In this document: piece by piece, positions 42,184 to 51,130 of the stretch
Position numbering within the stretch: position 1 is the stretch's first letter
How the letters are laid out: every line of letters begins with the position of its first letter
From: Litorivita sp050633545
Lineage (GTDB): Bacteria > Pseudomonadota > Alphaproteobacteria > Rhodobacterales > Rhodobacteraceae
DNA: 64,000 nucleotides
Reading direction: 5' to 3'
Assembly (NCBI GenBank): GCA_050633545.1
Contig: JBOEGS010000005.1
Span: 186,001 to 250,000, forward strand
Notes under the pieces: generated by a model
The model's database searches: none
Told to the model about the DNA's origin: nothing
What the model saw: the letters and a program-made list of their open reading frames with translations, nothing else
Made by a program: the position numbers and the translations under genes

Positions 42184-43086
42184 CTATGACGGCACGCGCG
42201 GCCTGCGGTTGATCAAGACGATCCCGAGCGCCACAAGGCCGAGCGCGCCGATCACATCAAGGCTCAAGGGCTCGCCCAGAACCCACCATCCGAAGATCAC
42301 CGAACACACCGGCGACAGGAAGCTGAAGCTGGCCACGCCCGAGGCCGGATAGATCGTCAGCAAGAAGAACCAGAACAAGAAGCCGAAACTGGCGACCAAG
42401 ACCACCTGATAGCCAAGGCCGAGCAAGAAAACAGGTGTGAAATCGCGCATCAGCGGGCCAAAGAGCGGCGCCAGAGCGATGAGGCAGACCGAAGAGACCG
42501 CAAGTTGCCAGAACAGTTGCATCTCGGGGCGCAAGCGGGCCAGCGCCGAGCGCCGCGCCATCATCGCGATGCCCGCCCATGCCAAAGCCGCGCCCAAAGC
42601 GGCCAGATCGCCGATCAGGCTTGCCTGCCCGCCCGCCACGCCCGCCGAGCGGTCGAGCAAAACCCAAGCCACCCCGCCCATGGCCAAGGCCAATCCGGCC
42701 GCGCGCATCGCGGTGATGCGCTCATTGGGCAACCAAAAATGCGCCATGATGCTCAAATGCACAGGCATGGAATAGAAAATGATGCTGGCGCGGCTGACGC
42801 TGGTATGATCGAGCGCCCAGAACAACGCGGCAAATTCGCCCGAAAACAGCAGCCCCGAGATCACCCCTGCCCCGATGGCCGCGCGCGGCGTATGCACCGC
42901 AATGCCGCGCAGCCGCATCCAGATGAGCAAGACCGCCAGAGCGCCAATAGAGCGCAAACCGGCCGAGAATACCGGCTGTATCCCCTCATTGGTCAGCTTG
43001 ATAACCACTTGATTAAAGGCAAGAATAATCGCAAAAGCGATCAATCCCGATGCGCCAAGGGCGTCTATTCTGTCGCGTCTTTCCAT
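42184..43086 (-). CDS. DMT superfamily (EamA) transporter
   Basis: The 300-residue protein has ten membrane helices in two EamA repeats. Markers include LAFNQVVIKLTNEGIQPVF in repeat one, and YPASGVASFSFLSPVCSVIF with GWWVLGEPLSLDVIGALGLV in repeat two. EamA exporters move metabolites across the inner membrane; the substrate is unknown. The start ATG is placed at 43086, giving MERRDRIDALGASGLIAFAI. It follows the DUF2238 gene by 50 bp on the same strand and converges with selO. Confidence 0.9.
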   Translation of the reverse strand: MERRDRIDALGASGLIAFAIILAFNQVVIKLTNEGIQPVFSAGLRSIGALAVLLIWMRLRGIAVHTPRAAIGAGVISGLLFSGEFAALFWALDHTSVSRASIIFYSMPVHLSIMAHFWLPNERITAMRAAGLALAMGGVAWVLLDRSAGVAGGQASLIGDLAALGAALAWAGIAMMARRSALARLRPEMQLFWQLAVSSVCLIALAPLFGPLMRDFTPVFLLGLGYQVVLVASFGFLFWFFLLTIYPASGVASFSFLSPVCSVIFGWWVLGEPLSLDVIGALGLVALGIVLINRRPRVPS

Positions 43087-43136
43087 CGCGCCAGATGAGG
43101 GCACAGACGCGGCGGCGTCAAGAGCGCGCGCCCGCT

Positions 43137-43772
43137 CTATTTGCGCAATTTGCGAAACAGGCGCGGATTGCGGGCGACGAAATCCTCGATCACCGCGCCC
43201 AGCCTGCTGTAATCGCGCCCCTTGAGATAGCCATAGCCGCTGCCCGCGCCGATCAACGCACCAAGGGCATCGACGATCAGATCGGTCATCGTGTCCACAA
43301 GGCCGGATTTTTGCATATTGGTGCCAAAGGCCTGATCCATGGAAAATTCGAAAATCTCCCATGTGGCGCCGATGCTCATGGCAAAGCAAAAGCCGAAAAA
43401 CGCCACGGCGAAATGCGGCGCGGCGAATTTATTGCCTTGGAACATCATGAAAACAAGGGTGAAGCCCATCAAACCGAAGACCAAGGCGCTGCCCCCATGC
43501 AGCAAGATATCCCACCACCAGAAGCGGTTGTAGAAATCGAACACCTCGCCCAAAAACAGCGTCGCCCCGACAAAGGCCGTGGAGACGGCGAAAAAGAACC
43601 GCGGCACTTTGATCTGGACCCAGCGGGCCAAGGCGATGGGCACCAGCGAGAGCAAAAAGGTGATCATCGCGACAAAGGCCACCTCCCATCGCGCGGTCCA
43701 CAGGGCCGTCGCCGCAAAGACCGCCAAAGCGGCCCAGATCAGTTTGACGGTCAGGGCGAGATCTTTGAACAT
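43137..43772 (-). CDS. DUF2238/YjdF-like membrane protein
   Basis: The 211-residue protein has about six membrane helices. The conserved block is FFGFCFAMSIGATWEIFEFS with a Trp-Glu-x-x-Glu core, followed by DTMTDLIVDALGALIGAGSG, in which Asp residues lie next to a membrane helix. FWWWDILLHGGSALVFGLMG carries a conserved His. The pattern matches DUF2238 (YjdF) proteins, whose function is unknown. It ends 50 bp before the EamA gene on the same strand. Confidence 0.8.
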   Translation of the reverse strand: MFKDLALTVKLIWAALAVFAATALWTARWEVAFVAMITFLLSLVPIALARWVQIKVPRFFFAVSTAFVGATLFLGEVFDFYNRFWWWDILLHGGSALVFGLMGFTLVFMMFQGNKFAAPHFAVAFFGFCFAMSIGATWEIFEFSMDQAFGTNMQKSGLVDTMTDLIVDALGALIGAGSGYGYLKGRDYSRLGAVIEDFVARNPRLFRKLRK

Positions 43773-43890
43773 CTGCGGCGCGGTCTCCTTGGGCGGCGGC
43801 GGCGGTCGGCGGGGGGTGGCGGCGGGCGGGATGGCGCGGCAGGGCGGGCGATCCTTCTGCGCTCCTTGATCTTTCCGCGCGATCCATCAT

Positions 43891-43906
43891 CGGGTAACGA
43901 TACCCG
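43891..43906. promoter_or_regulatory. Perfect inverted repeat between divergent genes
   Basis: CGGGTA-ACGA-TACCCG, a 6-bp stem around four bases, lies between the DUF2238 gene (minus) and the EEP hydrolase gene (plus). It could be an operator for one or both. No T-run follows on either strand. Confidence 0.3.
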
Positions 43907-43995
43907 CCTTCATATAGGCTGCGCGCGCAAATAACAAAGCCTTGCCGCCGCGCGGCATCTTGCTCTTGCTGCGCCTGCATGGTTGTCTTGGCGCA

Positions 43996-44715
43996 ATGGA
44001 ACAGCCCGCTTTTCGCCTTGCCAGTTACAATTTGCAAAAATGCGTCGGCATGGATTTGCGCCGCAATCCGGCGCGCAGCCTGCAGGTGATCGCACAGATC
44101 AACGCCGATGTGGTGGTGCTGCAAGAGGCCGACAAGCGCCTTGCGCCGCGCCCTGCCGCCCTGCCCCATGCGATGGCCGAGGCCGAGGGATGGCGGGTGG
44201 TGGATTTTGGCGAACACGGTGCCTCGCTGGGCTTTCATGGCAATGCGATGCTTTTGGGCGCGGGGGTCGAGATCACCCAGACCGCGCATATCGACCTGCC
44301 CGGATTGGAGCCGCGCGGGGCCATTCGCGCCGATCTGGAGACAAACCTCGGGGCGTTGCGGGTGATCGGCCTGCATCTGGGATTGATCCGGCGCTATCGG
44401 GTGATGCAGATCGCCGCCGTGGTGCGCCATTTGCGCGAATTGCCCGTCATGCCCACGGTTCTGGCCGGAGACTTCAACGAATGGGGATCGCTGCGCGAAA
44501 TGGATGTGGTGGCGCAGGGATTGGCGTTTTTGCCGGGCAAGCCGAGCTTTCCCGCGCTGCGCCCTGTCGCGGCCTTGGACCGCTTTGCGCTTAGCCCCGA
44601 TTTGCAGGCCCGCGATCACGGGGTGCATAGCACGCGCCCCGCGCATATCGCGTCGGATCATTTGCCGGTCTGGGTCGATCTGGAGGCCGCGCCCGCGCAG
44701 CCTGCGCGCCCGTGA
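43996..44715 (+). CDS. Endonuclease/exonuclease/phosphatase family protein
   Basis: The 239-residue protein has the EEP fold: LASYNLQKCVGMDL at the start, NADVVVLQEADKR with the metal-binding Glu, VLAGDFNEWGS with catalytic Asp and Asn, and the C-terminal IASDHLPVWVDLE with the catalytic His. Members cleave phosphodiester bonds in nucleic acids, lipids or inositol phosphates; no signal peptide is visible, and the substrate is not evident. The start is the ATG at 43996, right before MEQPAFRLASYN. It is divergent from DUF2238. Confidence 0.88.
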   Translation: MEQPAFRLASYNLQKCVGMDLRRNPARSLQVIAQINADVVVLQEADKRLAPRPAALPHAMAEAEGWRVVDFGEHGASLGFHGNAMLLGAGVEITQTAHIDLPGLEPRGAIRADLETNLGALRVIGLHLGLIRRYRVMQIAAVVRHLRELPVMPTVLAGDFNEWGSLREMDVVAQGLAFLPGKPSFPALRPVAALDRFALSPDLQARDHGVHSTRPAHIASDHLPVWVDLEAAPAQPARP

Positions 44716-44810
44716 TCCCAAACGCTTGGGCGGCGCGGTTTGCGCCCTTTTGCGCGCTTGGAGGGGGGCAAGGCCCGTGGTAACAGGGGCCAAAGCAAAG
44801 GATAAATACC

Positions 44811-46088
44811 ATGACCGTCCTGCAAATCGCCTCGGCCTTGATCGTGCTTGCCGGTGCCTTTGGCGCCATCAACTACCTGTTTTTGAAACTGCCCTCGTCG
44901 ATCGGCATTCTGGTCGTGGCGCTTTTGGCCTCGCTGGTTCTGCTCGGGCTTGATCTGCTGTTTCCGGCGCTCGACATGGCCGACGAGATGCGCCGCACCG
45001 TGACCAGCGTGGATTTCTCCGATGCGCTGCTTGAGGGGATGCTGGGGCTTTTGCTCTTTGCGGGGGCCTTGCATGTCAAACTGTCGGATCTGCGCGCGCA
45101 GTGGCGGGTCGTGGTGCTCATGGCAACGCTGGGCGTGGGGCTTTCGACCGCTGTTGTGGGCTTTGGCTTCTCGTGGCTGACGGGGATGCCGATTGCCATT
45201 GCCTTGGTCTTTGGCGCGCTGGTCTCGCCCACCGATCCGGTGGCGGTTCTGGGGGTCTTGCGCGAGGCCAACCTGCGCAAATCATTGGAGACCAAGATCG
45301 CGGGCGAGAGCCTGTTCAATGACGGCGTGGGCTATGTGGTGTTTTTGGTGCTGGTCGGCATCGCCTTTCCGTCACTCTCTGGCCACGGCGCCGAGGCGGG
45401 CAGCCACGGCGGCGAAACATCGGTTCTGGCCGGCGCGCTGGTGCTTTTCGTGCAAGAGGCCGTGGGCGGCGCGATCTTGGGCATTGTTTTGGGCTGGCTG
45501 ACCTTTCGGGTGATGCGCCGGATCGACGATTACGCCCTGGAGGTGTTGATCACGCTGGGGCTGGCCTTTGGCGGCTATGAGCTGGCCGTGGCCTTGCATG
45601 TCTCGGCCCCGATCATGGCGGTTTGCGCCGGATTGCTCATCGGCGATGTGGGCAGCAAATACGGCATGAGCGACGAGACGCGCAAATATGTCGATGCCTT
45701 CTGGAAGATGATCGACGAAATTTTGAACGCGGTGCTGTTTTTGATGATCGGTTTCGAGGTGTTCGCCGTGGCCTTCGAGTTCGATTTCATCGTCGCGGGG
45801 GCGGCCTCGATTGCCTTGGCGCTGCTCGGGCGGCTGACGGCGGTCGCGGTGCCGGTCTTGCTGTTGCAACCCTTCCGCGCCTTTTCCGGCGGGGTGATCC
45901 CGATCATGACATGGGGCGGGCTGAAGGGCGGGATTTCCGTCGCCTTGGCCCTGTCCTTGCCCGATAGCGAATGGAAACCGCTGATCCTGACCGCGACCTA
46001 TATGATCGTGATTTTCTCGATCATCGTGCAGGGGTTGACCGTGACACGGGTCGCCAACCGCTTTGGCCGCGAGCCGGATTTGATGTGA
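44811..46088 (+). CDS. CPA1 family Na+(K+)/H+ antiporter
   Basis: The 425-residue protein has about 12 membrane helices. Signature CPA1 motifs are present: FGALVSPTDPVAVLGVLREA (Pro-Thr-Asp-Pro) and AGESLFNDGVGYVVFLVLVG, whose Asn-Asp forms the ion-binding site in NhaP-type antiporters. MTWGGLKGGISVALALSLPD is the last conserved block. The C-terminus is short (RVANRFGREPDLM), without a regulatory domain. It exchanges cytoplasmic Na+ or K+ for protons at the inner membrane. Confidence 0.94.
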   Translation: MTVLQIASALIVLAGAFGAINYLFLKLPSSIGILVVALLASLVLLGLDLLFPALDMADEMRRTVTSVDFSDALLEGMLGLLLFAGALHVKLSDLRAQWRVVVLMATLGVGLSTAVVGFGFSWLTGMPIAIALVFGALVSPTDPVAVLGVLREANLRKSLETKIAGESLFNDGVGYVVFLVLVGIAFPSLSGHGAEAGSHGGETSVLAGALVLFVQEAVGGAILGIVLGWLTFRVMRRIDDYALEVLITLGLAFGGYELAVALHVSAPIMAVCAGLLIGDVGSKYGMSDETRKYVDAFWKMIDEILNAVLFLMIGFEVFAVAFEFDFIVAGAASIALALLGRLTAVAVPVLLLQPFRAFSGGVIPIMTWGGLKGGISVALALSLPDSEWKPLILTATYMIVIFSIIVQGLTVTRVANRFGREPDLM

Positions 46089-46154
46089 GCATGTTTGGGC
46101 ACGGGCGCGCACCAAGGCCCTGACAAAGCCAGCGACAAGCACTTGATACAATCG

Positions 46155-46187
46155 AAAAAGGCGCGAGGCATGTCGCCGCGCGCCTTT
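46155..46187 (-). terminator. Terminator of the DEAD-box helicase gene
   Basis: AAAGGCGCG (46157-46165) pairs with CGCGCCTTT (46179-46187) around a 13-base loop. On the minus strand TTTTT follows the stem. It lies between the convergent antiporter and helicase genes and may serve both. Confidence 0.75.
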
Positions 46188-46228
46188 GCCGTCTCATGCG
46201 CGGCCATCGCCGCCCTAGGCGCGAAACC

Positions 46229-47650
46229 CTAGGCCGCCGAGCTGCCTTTGCCGCGACCGCCGCCGCCGCTGCGCCGGCGGCGCTGACCGCCGGGTTTGCC
46301 TGCGCCTTGGGGTTTACCGCCGCCCGCACCGCCGCCGCCGCCGCCACGCGGGCCGCCACGTCCGCGACCGCCGCCCCCGCGCCCACGGCCGCTATTGCCC
46401 TTGGGCTTGGCGGGAATGTCCATCGCTTCCCACGGACGGCCCGAGGCCACGGGGATCGAGGTTTTCATCACCTTCTGGATCGCCTTCAATTCGTCCATCT
46501 CGTCGGGCGCGCAAAAGGCAATCGCCGCGCCGTCCGCACCGGCGCGCGCGGTGCGGCCGATCCGGTGGACATAGTTGTCGGGCACATTGGGCAGATCATA
46601 GTTATAGACGTGGCGCACATCGGGAATATCAAGCCCGCGCGCCGCCACATCGGTGGCGACCAGAACCTTGATCTTGCCCTCGCGAAAGGCCTGCAAGGCG
46701 CGCTCGCGCTGGCCTTGGCTTTTGTTGCCATGGATCGCACCGGCGGCAAAACCGGCTTTTTCCAGCGTCTTCATCAGCTTTTCGCAGCCATGTTTGGTGC
46801 GCCCGAACACCAGCGCCAATTCATCGCGGTGCTTGTCGATCAATTCGATAAGCAGCTTGGTTTTCTCGGCTTTGGCGATGAAATGCACCTCTTGGGTGAC
46901 CTTATCGGCGGCCTTGCCGGGAGGCGAGACCTGCACCCGCACGGGGTCTTTGAGGTAGCTGGAGGCCAGCTCGCTCATCTGTTTGGGCATGGTGGCCGAA
47001 AACAACATGGTCTGGCGCTCGGCGGGCAGCAGCGCCGCGATTTTGCGCAGCGAGTGGATAAAGCCCAGATCGAGCATCTGGTCGGCCTCGTCGAGCACCA
47101 AAAACCGTGCCTTGTCGAGGCGCAGGGCGCGGCGATCCAGCAGGTCGATCAAACGGCCCGGTGTGGCGATGAGCAGATCGACGCCGCGCTCGAGGCGTTT
47201 GATTTGCGCGTTGATCGATTGGCCGCCCACGACGACCGCAACGCGGATATGGCTTTTGCCGACCAGATCGCTGATGTTCTCGCGGATCTGGTTGGCCAAC
47301 TCGCGCGTCGGCGCAAGGATCAGCCCGCGCACCGATTTGGGTTCGGGGCGCCCGCCCTCGCGCAAAAGCATGGTGATCAGCGGCAGGCCGAAAGCGGCGG
47401 TTTTGCCGGTGCCGGTCTGGGCCAGCCCCATCACATCGCGCCCGTCCAGCGCATGGGGAATGGCGCGCACCTGAATGGGGGTGGGTTCGGTGATGCCGAT
47501 CTCGGTCAGGCGCTGCACCAGTTTGACGGGCAGGCCCATCATTTCGAATTGGTTGCCGCCGGTTTGCGGACGGTCTTCGGCTTCCATATGGATGTCGTCT
47601 TGGTGGGTGTCGTTTTGGGGGGCCTCATGGGCCTGAGTGGTCTGGGTCAT
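46229..47650 (-). CDS. DEAD-box RNA helicase (RhlE-like)
   Basis: The 473-residue protein has the complete motif set: Q motif region GITEPTPIQVRAIPHALDGR, motif I AQTGTGKTAAFG, Ia PTRELA, II VLDEADQMLD, III SAT, V TDVAARGLDIP and VI HRIGRTARAG. The C-terminal 80 residues are Gly/Arg-rich, with runs of glycines ending in a basic patch (RRRRSGGGGRGKGSS), which binds RNA nonspecifically. Such helicases act in ribosome assembly and RNA decay, often at low temperature. It is preceded by a long upstream region. Confidence 0.94.
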   Translation of the reverse strand: MTQTTQAHEAPQNDTHQDDIHMEAEDRPQTGGNQFEMMGLPVKLVQRLTEIGITEPTPIQVRAIPHALDGRDVMGLAQTGTGKTAAFGLPLITMLLREGGRPEPKSVRGLILAPTRELANQIRENISDLVGKSHIRVAVVVGGQSINAQIKRLERGVDLLIATPGRLIDLLDRRALRLDKARFLVLDEADQMLDLGFIHSLRKIAALLPAERQTMLFSATMPKQMSELASSYLKDPVRVQVSPPGKAADKVTQEVHFIAKAEKTKLLIELIDKHRDELALVFGRTKHGCEKLMKTLEKAGFAAGAIHGNKSQGQRERALQAFREGKIKVLVATDVAARGLDIPDVRHVYNYDLPNVPDNYVHRIGRTARAGADGAAIAFCAPDEMDELKAIQKVMKTSIPVASGRPWEAMDIPAKPKGNSGRGRGGGGRGRGGPRGGGGGGAGGGKPQGAGKPGGQRRRRSGGGGRGKGSSAA

Positions 47651-48141
47651 ATTTTTCCTTGGCGCGGCTCATGCGCGCAAAATCCAAAAGCGCCCCCGCG
47701 CGCAGAATGCGCCGGAGGGTAGCGGGGTTGCGCATAAGCTTGCGAAGGACAGAATTGCCCCGCCGCCGCAGATACGCTTCGGCCCCACGCGTGATTTTGG
47801 GATCAACACCGGTGCTCTACTGAGCCGTGCCGCGACGGCGCCCGAAGGGGCTATGCGGCTTTCGCCCAAGCGGGGCGATGGCATCTGCTCACGCGGCAGA
47901 AAGCACTCGATTGGGGTCATATGAGCCATCAGGCGGGCAAAGTCAACCGCTGCGCCGCAGCATCACCCTTTGCCCCCACGGCACTCGGGGGAGCGGCGGC
48001 TCGGCGCCGCCCGCCTTCGCCGCCCGCCTTCTCCGCCTGCCTGCGCCCCGCGCCCCACCCCGCGACAACGGCCACAAAACCTTCTGGCCTTGTGCGGCGG
48101 CGCGCGCTATCCCTCGAACTCAAGACAAACAGAGACCCGAT
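47651..48141. other. 491-bp region between the helicase and mur genes
   Basis: The helicase (minus) and mur (plus) start from opposite ends, so two promoters should lie here, but I could not place them confidently. Frames across the region, including one in frame with mur starting at 47827, lack family motifs and have erratic composition. I see no RNA gene. Confidence 0.5.
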
Positions 48142-48552
48142 ATGCCCGACACCACGATCATCGACCGCTGCGAAGCCGCAGGTTTGCGCATGACAGGGCA
48201 GCGGCGCACCATTGCGACCGTCCTGCAAGAGGCCGATGACCACCCCGATGTCGAAGAGCTTTACGCCCGCGCCAGCGGCATCGACCCCAATATCTCGATC
48301 GCCACGGTTTACCGCACGGTGAAGCTGTTCGAGGAAACGGGGATTTTGGAGAAGGTCGATTTTGGCGACGGGCGCGCGCGCTACGAGGATGCGGACCGCG
48401 ACCACCACGACCATTTGATCGATCTGGAAACCGGACGGGTGATCGAATTCGTCGATCCCGAGATCGAGGCGCTACAAGAGAAAATCGCGCGCCGTCTGGG
48501 CTATACGCTCAAGGGGCACAAGCTGGAGCTTTACGGCACCAAGCGCAAATAG
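48142..48552 (+). CDS. mur: Fur-family metal regulator, Mur type
   Basis: The 136-residue protein has a winged helix (AAGLRMTGQRRTIATVLQEA) and the metal site in DADRDHHDHLIDLETGRVIE, with a later GHKLELYGTKRK. The CxxC structural zinc site of E. coli Fur (CLDCG) is replaced by DLETG, so the protein is of the alphaproteobacterial Mur/Fur type, which in Rhodobacterales and rhizobia controls manganese uptake rather than general iron genes. The start is set at the ATG at 48142, just before MPDTTIIDRCEAAG. The symbol is given by family resemblance; a broader Fur role is possible. Confidence 0.85.
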   Translation: MPDTTIIDRCEAAGLRMTGQRRTIATVLQEADDHPDVEELYARASGIDPNISIATVYRTVKLFEETGILEKVDFGDGRARYEDADRDHHDHLIDLETGRVIEFVDPEIEALQEKIARRLGYTLKGHKLELYGTKRK

Positions 48553-48570
48553 CGCCGCAAGGGCGGCCCG

Positions 48571-48610
48571 CCCTGCCCTAGCCTGGCCTGGCCTGCCCTG
48601 CCCTGCCCTG
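48571..48610. repeat. Pentanucleotide tandem repeat, eight units
   Basis: Eight consecutive five-base units of the form [CG]CCT[GA] fill 48571-48610: CCCTG, CCCTA, three GCCTG, three CCCTG. It begins 18 bp past the mur stop codon and is noncoding. Such tracts can change in copy number by slippage. Confidence 0.75.
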
Positions 48611-48631
48611 CGCCGCTGCGGCTGCAATCGC

Positions 48632-48660
48632 ACCGACGCAATACCGACGTTTTACCGACG
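48632..48660. repeat. Three ACCGACG heptamers at exact 11-bp spacing
   Basis: ACCGACG occurs at 48632-48638, 48643-48649 and 48654-48660. Each copy is followed by four bases (CAAT, TTTT, TGAT), giving an 11-base repeat unit, one helical turn. The array lies in the mur-EamA gap, upstream of the mur-side terminator. It looks like a set of in-phase protein sites or a small tandem repeat. Confidence 0.6.
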
Positions 48661-48713
48661 TGATACAGCAGGGCATTTTGCCCCCCGTTGCGCCGCGCGC
48701 GCCGCCCTCGCGC

Positions 48714-48741
48714 CCCCCGTAAAGCTACGGGGGTTTTCTTT
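48714..48741 (+). terminator. Rho-independent terminator after mur
   Basis: CCCCCGTA (48714-48721) and TACGGGGG (48726-48733) form a perfect 8-bp stem with tetraloop AAGC, followed by TTTTCTTT. It lies 160 bp past mur and 52 bp before the EamA gene, isolating the two. Confidence 0.85.
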
Positions 48742-48793
48742 CGCCCCGCGCGCTTTTAGGGTCGCGCAAAGCCCCATCCGAAAAGCGAACCCC

Positions 48794-49675
48794 ATGGAAA
48801 ATACACGCGGCGCACTCATCATGGTGCTGGCCATGCTCCTCTTTGCGCTGGAAGATTTGTTTATCAAATCTCTCTCGAGCGACCTGTCGATCGGGGTGAT
48901 CCTTGTGGTGCTGGGATCGGGCGGCGGCGCGGTCTTTGCCTTGGCGACCAAATACCGCCGCGAGCGCCTGCTTGACCGCGCGCTTTTGAGCCGCGCGGTG
49001 GTGCTGCGCAACATCGGCGAGATGATCGGCACCATGGGGTTTGTCACGGCGATTGCGCTCACGCCTCTGGCCTCGGCCTCGGCGATTTTGCAGGCCAACC
49101 CCTTGGTGGTCACGCTGGGCGCGGCGCTGTTTTTGGGGGCCGAGGTCGGCTGGCGGCGCTGGCTGGCGATCCTGATCGGCTTTGGAGGGGTCTTGCTCAT
49201 CGTGCAGCCCGGATTGGACGGGTTCGAACCGGCCTCGCTTTTCGCGGTCCAAGGCGTCATCGGGCTTGCGATCCGCGATCTGGCCACGCGCGCCGTGCCC
49301 GCATCGGTCAGTTCGATGCAATTGTCGACCTACGGGTTTTTGTCGGTGGTGCCCGTGGGCATGGTGATGATCCTTTGGGACGGGGCGGCGCATTGGCCCG
49401 AGCCGGTCCATTTGAGCCGCTTTGGCGCAGCCATCGTCATGGGCGTGTGCGGCTATTACGCCATCGTGGCGGCGATGCGGATCGGCGATATCGCCGTGGT
49501 CACGCCGTTTCGCTATTCGCGGCTGATCTTTGCGATGATCATCGGGTTTTTCGTCTTCGGCGAGGTGCCTGATCTGTGGACCGTCATTGGCGGGGTGATT
49601 GTCGTGGCCTCGGGGCTGTTTACCCTGATCCGCGAGGCGCGGCTGCGCGGGCGGGCGCGGCGCGGCAAAGCCTGA
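48794..49675 (+). CDS. DMT superfamily (EamA) transporter
   Basis: The 293-residue protein has ten membrane helices in two EamA repeats. It begins MENTRGALIMVLAMLLFALE, contains TPLASASAILQANPLVVTLG in repeat one and FRYSRLIFAMIIGFFVFGEV in repeat two, and ends in a basic tail (RLRGRARRGKA). The substrate is unknown. It is distinct in sequence from the EamA protein at 42184-43086. A strong terminator upstream means it has its own promoter within the 52 bp before the ATG or downstream of the heptamer array, but no clear promoter is visible. Confidence 0.9.
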   Translation: MENTRGALIMVLAMLLFALEDLFIKSLSSDLSIGVILVVLGSGGGAVFALATKYRRERLLDRALLSRAVVLRNIGEMIGTMGFVTAIALTPLASASAILQANPLVVTLGAALFLGAEVGWRRWLAILIGFGGVLLIVQPGLDGFEPASLFAVQGVIGLAIRDLATRAVPASVSSMQLSTYGFLSVVPVGMVMILWDGAAHWPEPVHLSRFGAAIVMGVCGYYAIVAAMRIGDIAVVTPFRYSRLIFAMIIGFFVFGEVPDLWTVIGGVIVVASGLFTLIREARLRGRARRGKA

Positions 49676-49771
49676 GGCCGAGGCACAGACCGAGGCCAAG
49701 CCAGAGCTTGAGCGCCGCAATCGCGGCATTTGTGCCCCAATGGCAAGATGGTAGCGCAAACCGCGCGCCCT

Positions 49772-49797
49772 GCCCCTTTTCCTTGTTACAAAGGGGC
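49772..49797. promoter_or_regulatory. Inverted repeat upstream of eno
   Basis: GCCCCTTT (49772-49779) pairs with AAAGGGGC (49790-49797) over a ten-base loop. It lies 51-76 bp before the eno ATG, so it could be in the leader or be an operator. The following T content is low for a terminator. Confidence 0.35.
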
Positions 49798-49847
49798 GTT
49801 AGAAGCGCGCCAACCATAGTTTGCGATCACCCAAAAGGACCCGCCCC

Positions 49848-51125
49848 ATGAGCATTATCATCGACATTCTCGCCCGCGAAATTCTCGACAGCCGTGGCAA
49901 CCCCACCGTCGAGGTGGATGTGATTTTGGAAGACGGCACAATGGGCCGCGCGGCGGTGCCTTCGGGGGCCTCGACCGGTGCCTATGAGGCCGCAGAAAAG
50001 CGCGACGGCGACAAGGACCGCTACCTTGGCAAAGGCGTGTTGGAGGCGGTGGCCTCGGTCAATGGCGAGATCGCCGAAGCTCTGGTCGGCTTTGACGTGA
50101 CCGAGCAGGTGGCCATCGATATGGCGATGATCGAACTGGACGGCACGCCGAACAAGGCGCGCCTCGGGGCCAATGCGATTTTGGGCGTCTCTCTGGCCGT
50201 GGCCAAGGCCGCTGCCGATTACACAGCGCAGCCCTTGTTCCGCTATATCGGTGGCACTTCGGCGCGGGTTTTGCCGGTGCCGATGATGAACATCATCAAT
50301 GGCGGCGAACATGCCGACAACCCGATCGACATTCAGGAATTCATGATCATGCCGGTCGCGGCCACCAACATCAAAGAAGCGATCCGCATGGGCGCAGAGG
50401 TGTTCCACACGCTGAAAAAAGAGCTGTCGGCGGCGGGTCACAACACCGGTATCGGCGATGAGGGCGGCTTTGCGCCGAACCTCGCCTCGACCCGCGATGC
50501 GCTGGATTTCGTCATGACCGCAATCGAGAAAGCCGGTTATAAACCGGGCGAGGATATCTACCTCGCGCTCGATTGCGCCGCCTCGGAATATTTCAAGGAT
50601 GGCAAATACGAGCTCAAGGGCGAAGGCAAATCGCTCAGCTCTGCCGAGAACGTCGATTACCTTGCGGCGCTGGTCAATGACTACCCGATCATTTCCATCG
50701 AAGACGGCTGTGACGAGGATGATTGGGACGGCTGGAAGATGCTGACCGACAAGATCGGCGACAAGGTGCAATTGGTCGGCGACGATCTTTTCGTGACCAA
50801 CCCCGAGCGTCTGGCCGACGGCATCGCCAAGGGCTGTGCCAACTCGATGCTGGTGAAAGTGAACCAGATCGGCTCGCTCACCGAAACCCTCAAGGCCGTC
50901 GATATGGCGCATCGCGCCCGCTACACCAATGTGATGTCGCACCGCTCGGGCGAGACCGAAGACGCGACGATCGCCGATCTCGCCGTGGCGACCAATTGCG
51001 GCCAGATCAAAACCGGATCGCTGTCGCGCTCGGACCGTCTGGCCAAGTATAACCAATTGATCCGTATCGAAGAAATCCTTGGCGAAACGGCCGAATATGC
51101 GGGTCGCTCGATCCTCAAAGGCTAA
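49848..51125 (+). CDS. eno: Enolase
   Basis: Enolase converts 2-phosphoglycerate to phosphoenolpyruvate. The 425-residue protein has AREILDSRGNPTVEVDV at the start, MNIINGGEHADNPIDIQEFM, the Mg2+ ligands in ALDCAASEYF, SIEDGCDEDDW and VGDDLFVTNPE, the catalytic Lys in MLVKVNQIGSLTET, and MSHRSGETEDATIADLAVA. Everything is intact and of normal length. AAAGGA lies before the ATG at 49848. It stands alone, not next to pyrG or a divIC-like gene as in many bacteria. Confidence 0.97.
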   Translation: MSIIIDILAREILDSRGNPTVEVDVILEDGTMGRAAVPSGASTGAYEAAEKRDGDKDRYLGKGVLEAVASVNGEIAEALVGFDVTEQVAIDMAMIELDGTPNKARLGANAILGVSLAVAKAAADYTAQPLFRYIGGTSARVLPVPMMNIINGGEHADNPIDIQEFMIMPVAATNIKEAIRMGAEVFHTLKKELSAAGHNTGIGDEGGFAPNLASTRDALDFVMTAIEKAGYKPGEDIYLALDCAASEYFKDGKYELKGEGKSLSSAENVDYLAALVNDYPIISIEDGCDEDDWDGWKMLTDKIGDKVQLVGDDLFVTNPERLADGIAKGCANSMLVKVNQIGSLTETLKAVDMAHRARYTNVMSHRSGETEDATIADLAVATNCGQIKTGSLSRSDRLAKYNQLIRIEEILGETAEYAGRSILKG

Positions 51126-51130
51126 GGCCT

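Noticed and set aside
47827..48141. An upstream extension of mur in the same frame
   Set aside because: Fur-family proteins start close to the ATG at 48142; the added 105 residues have no family similarity and erratic composition.
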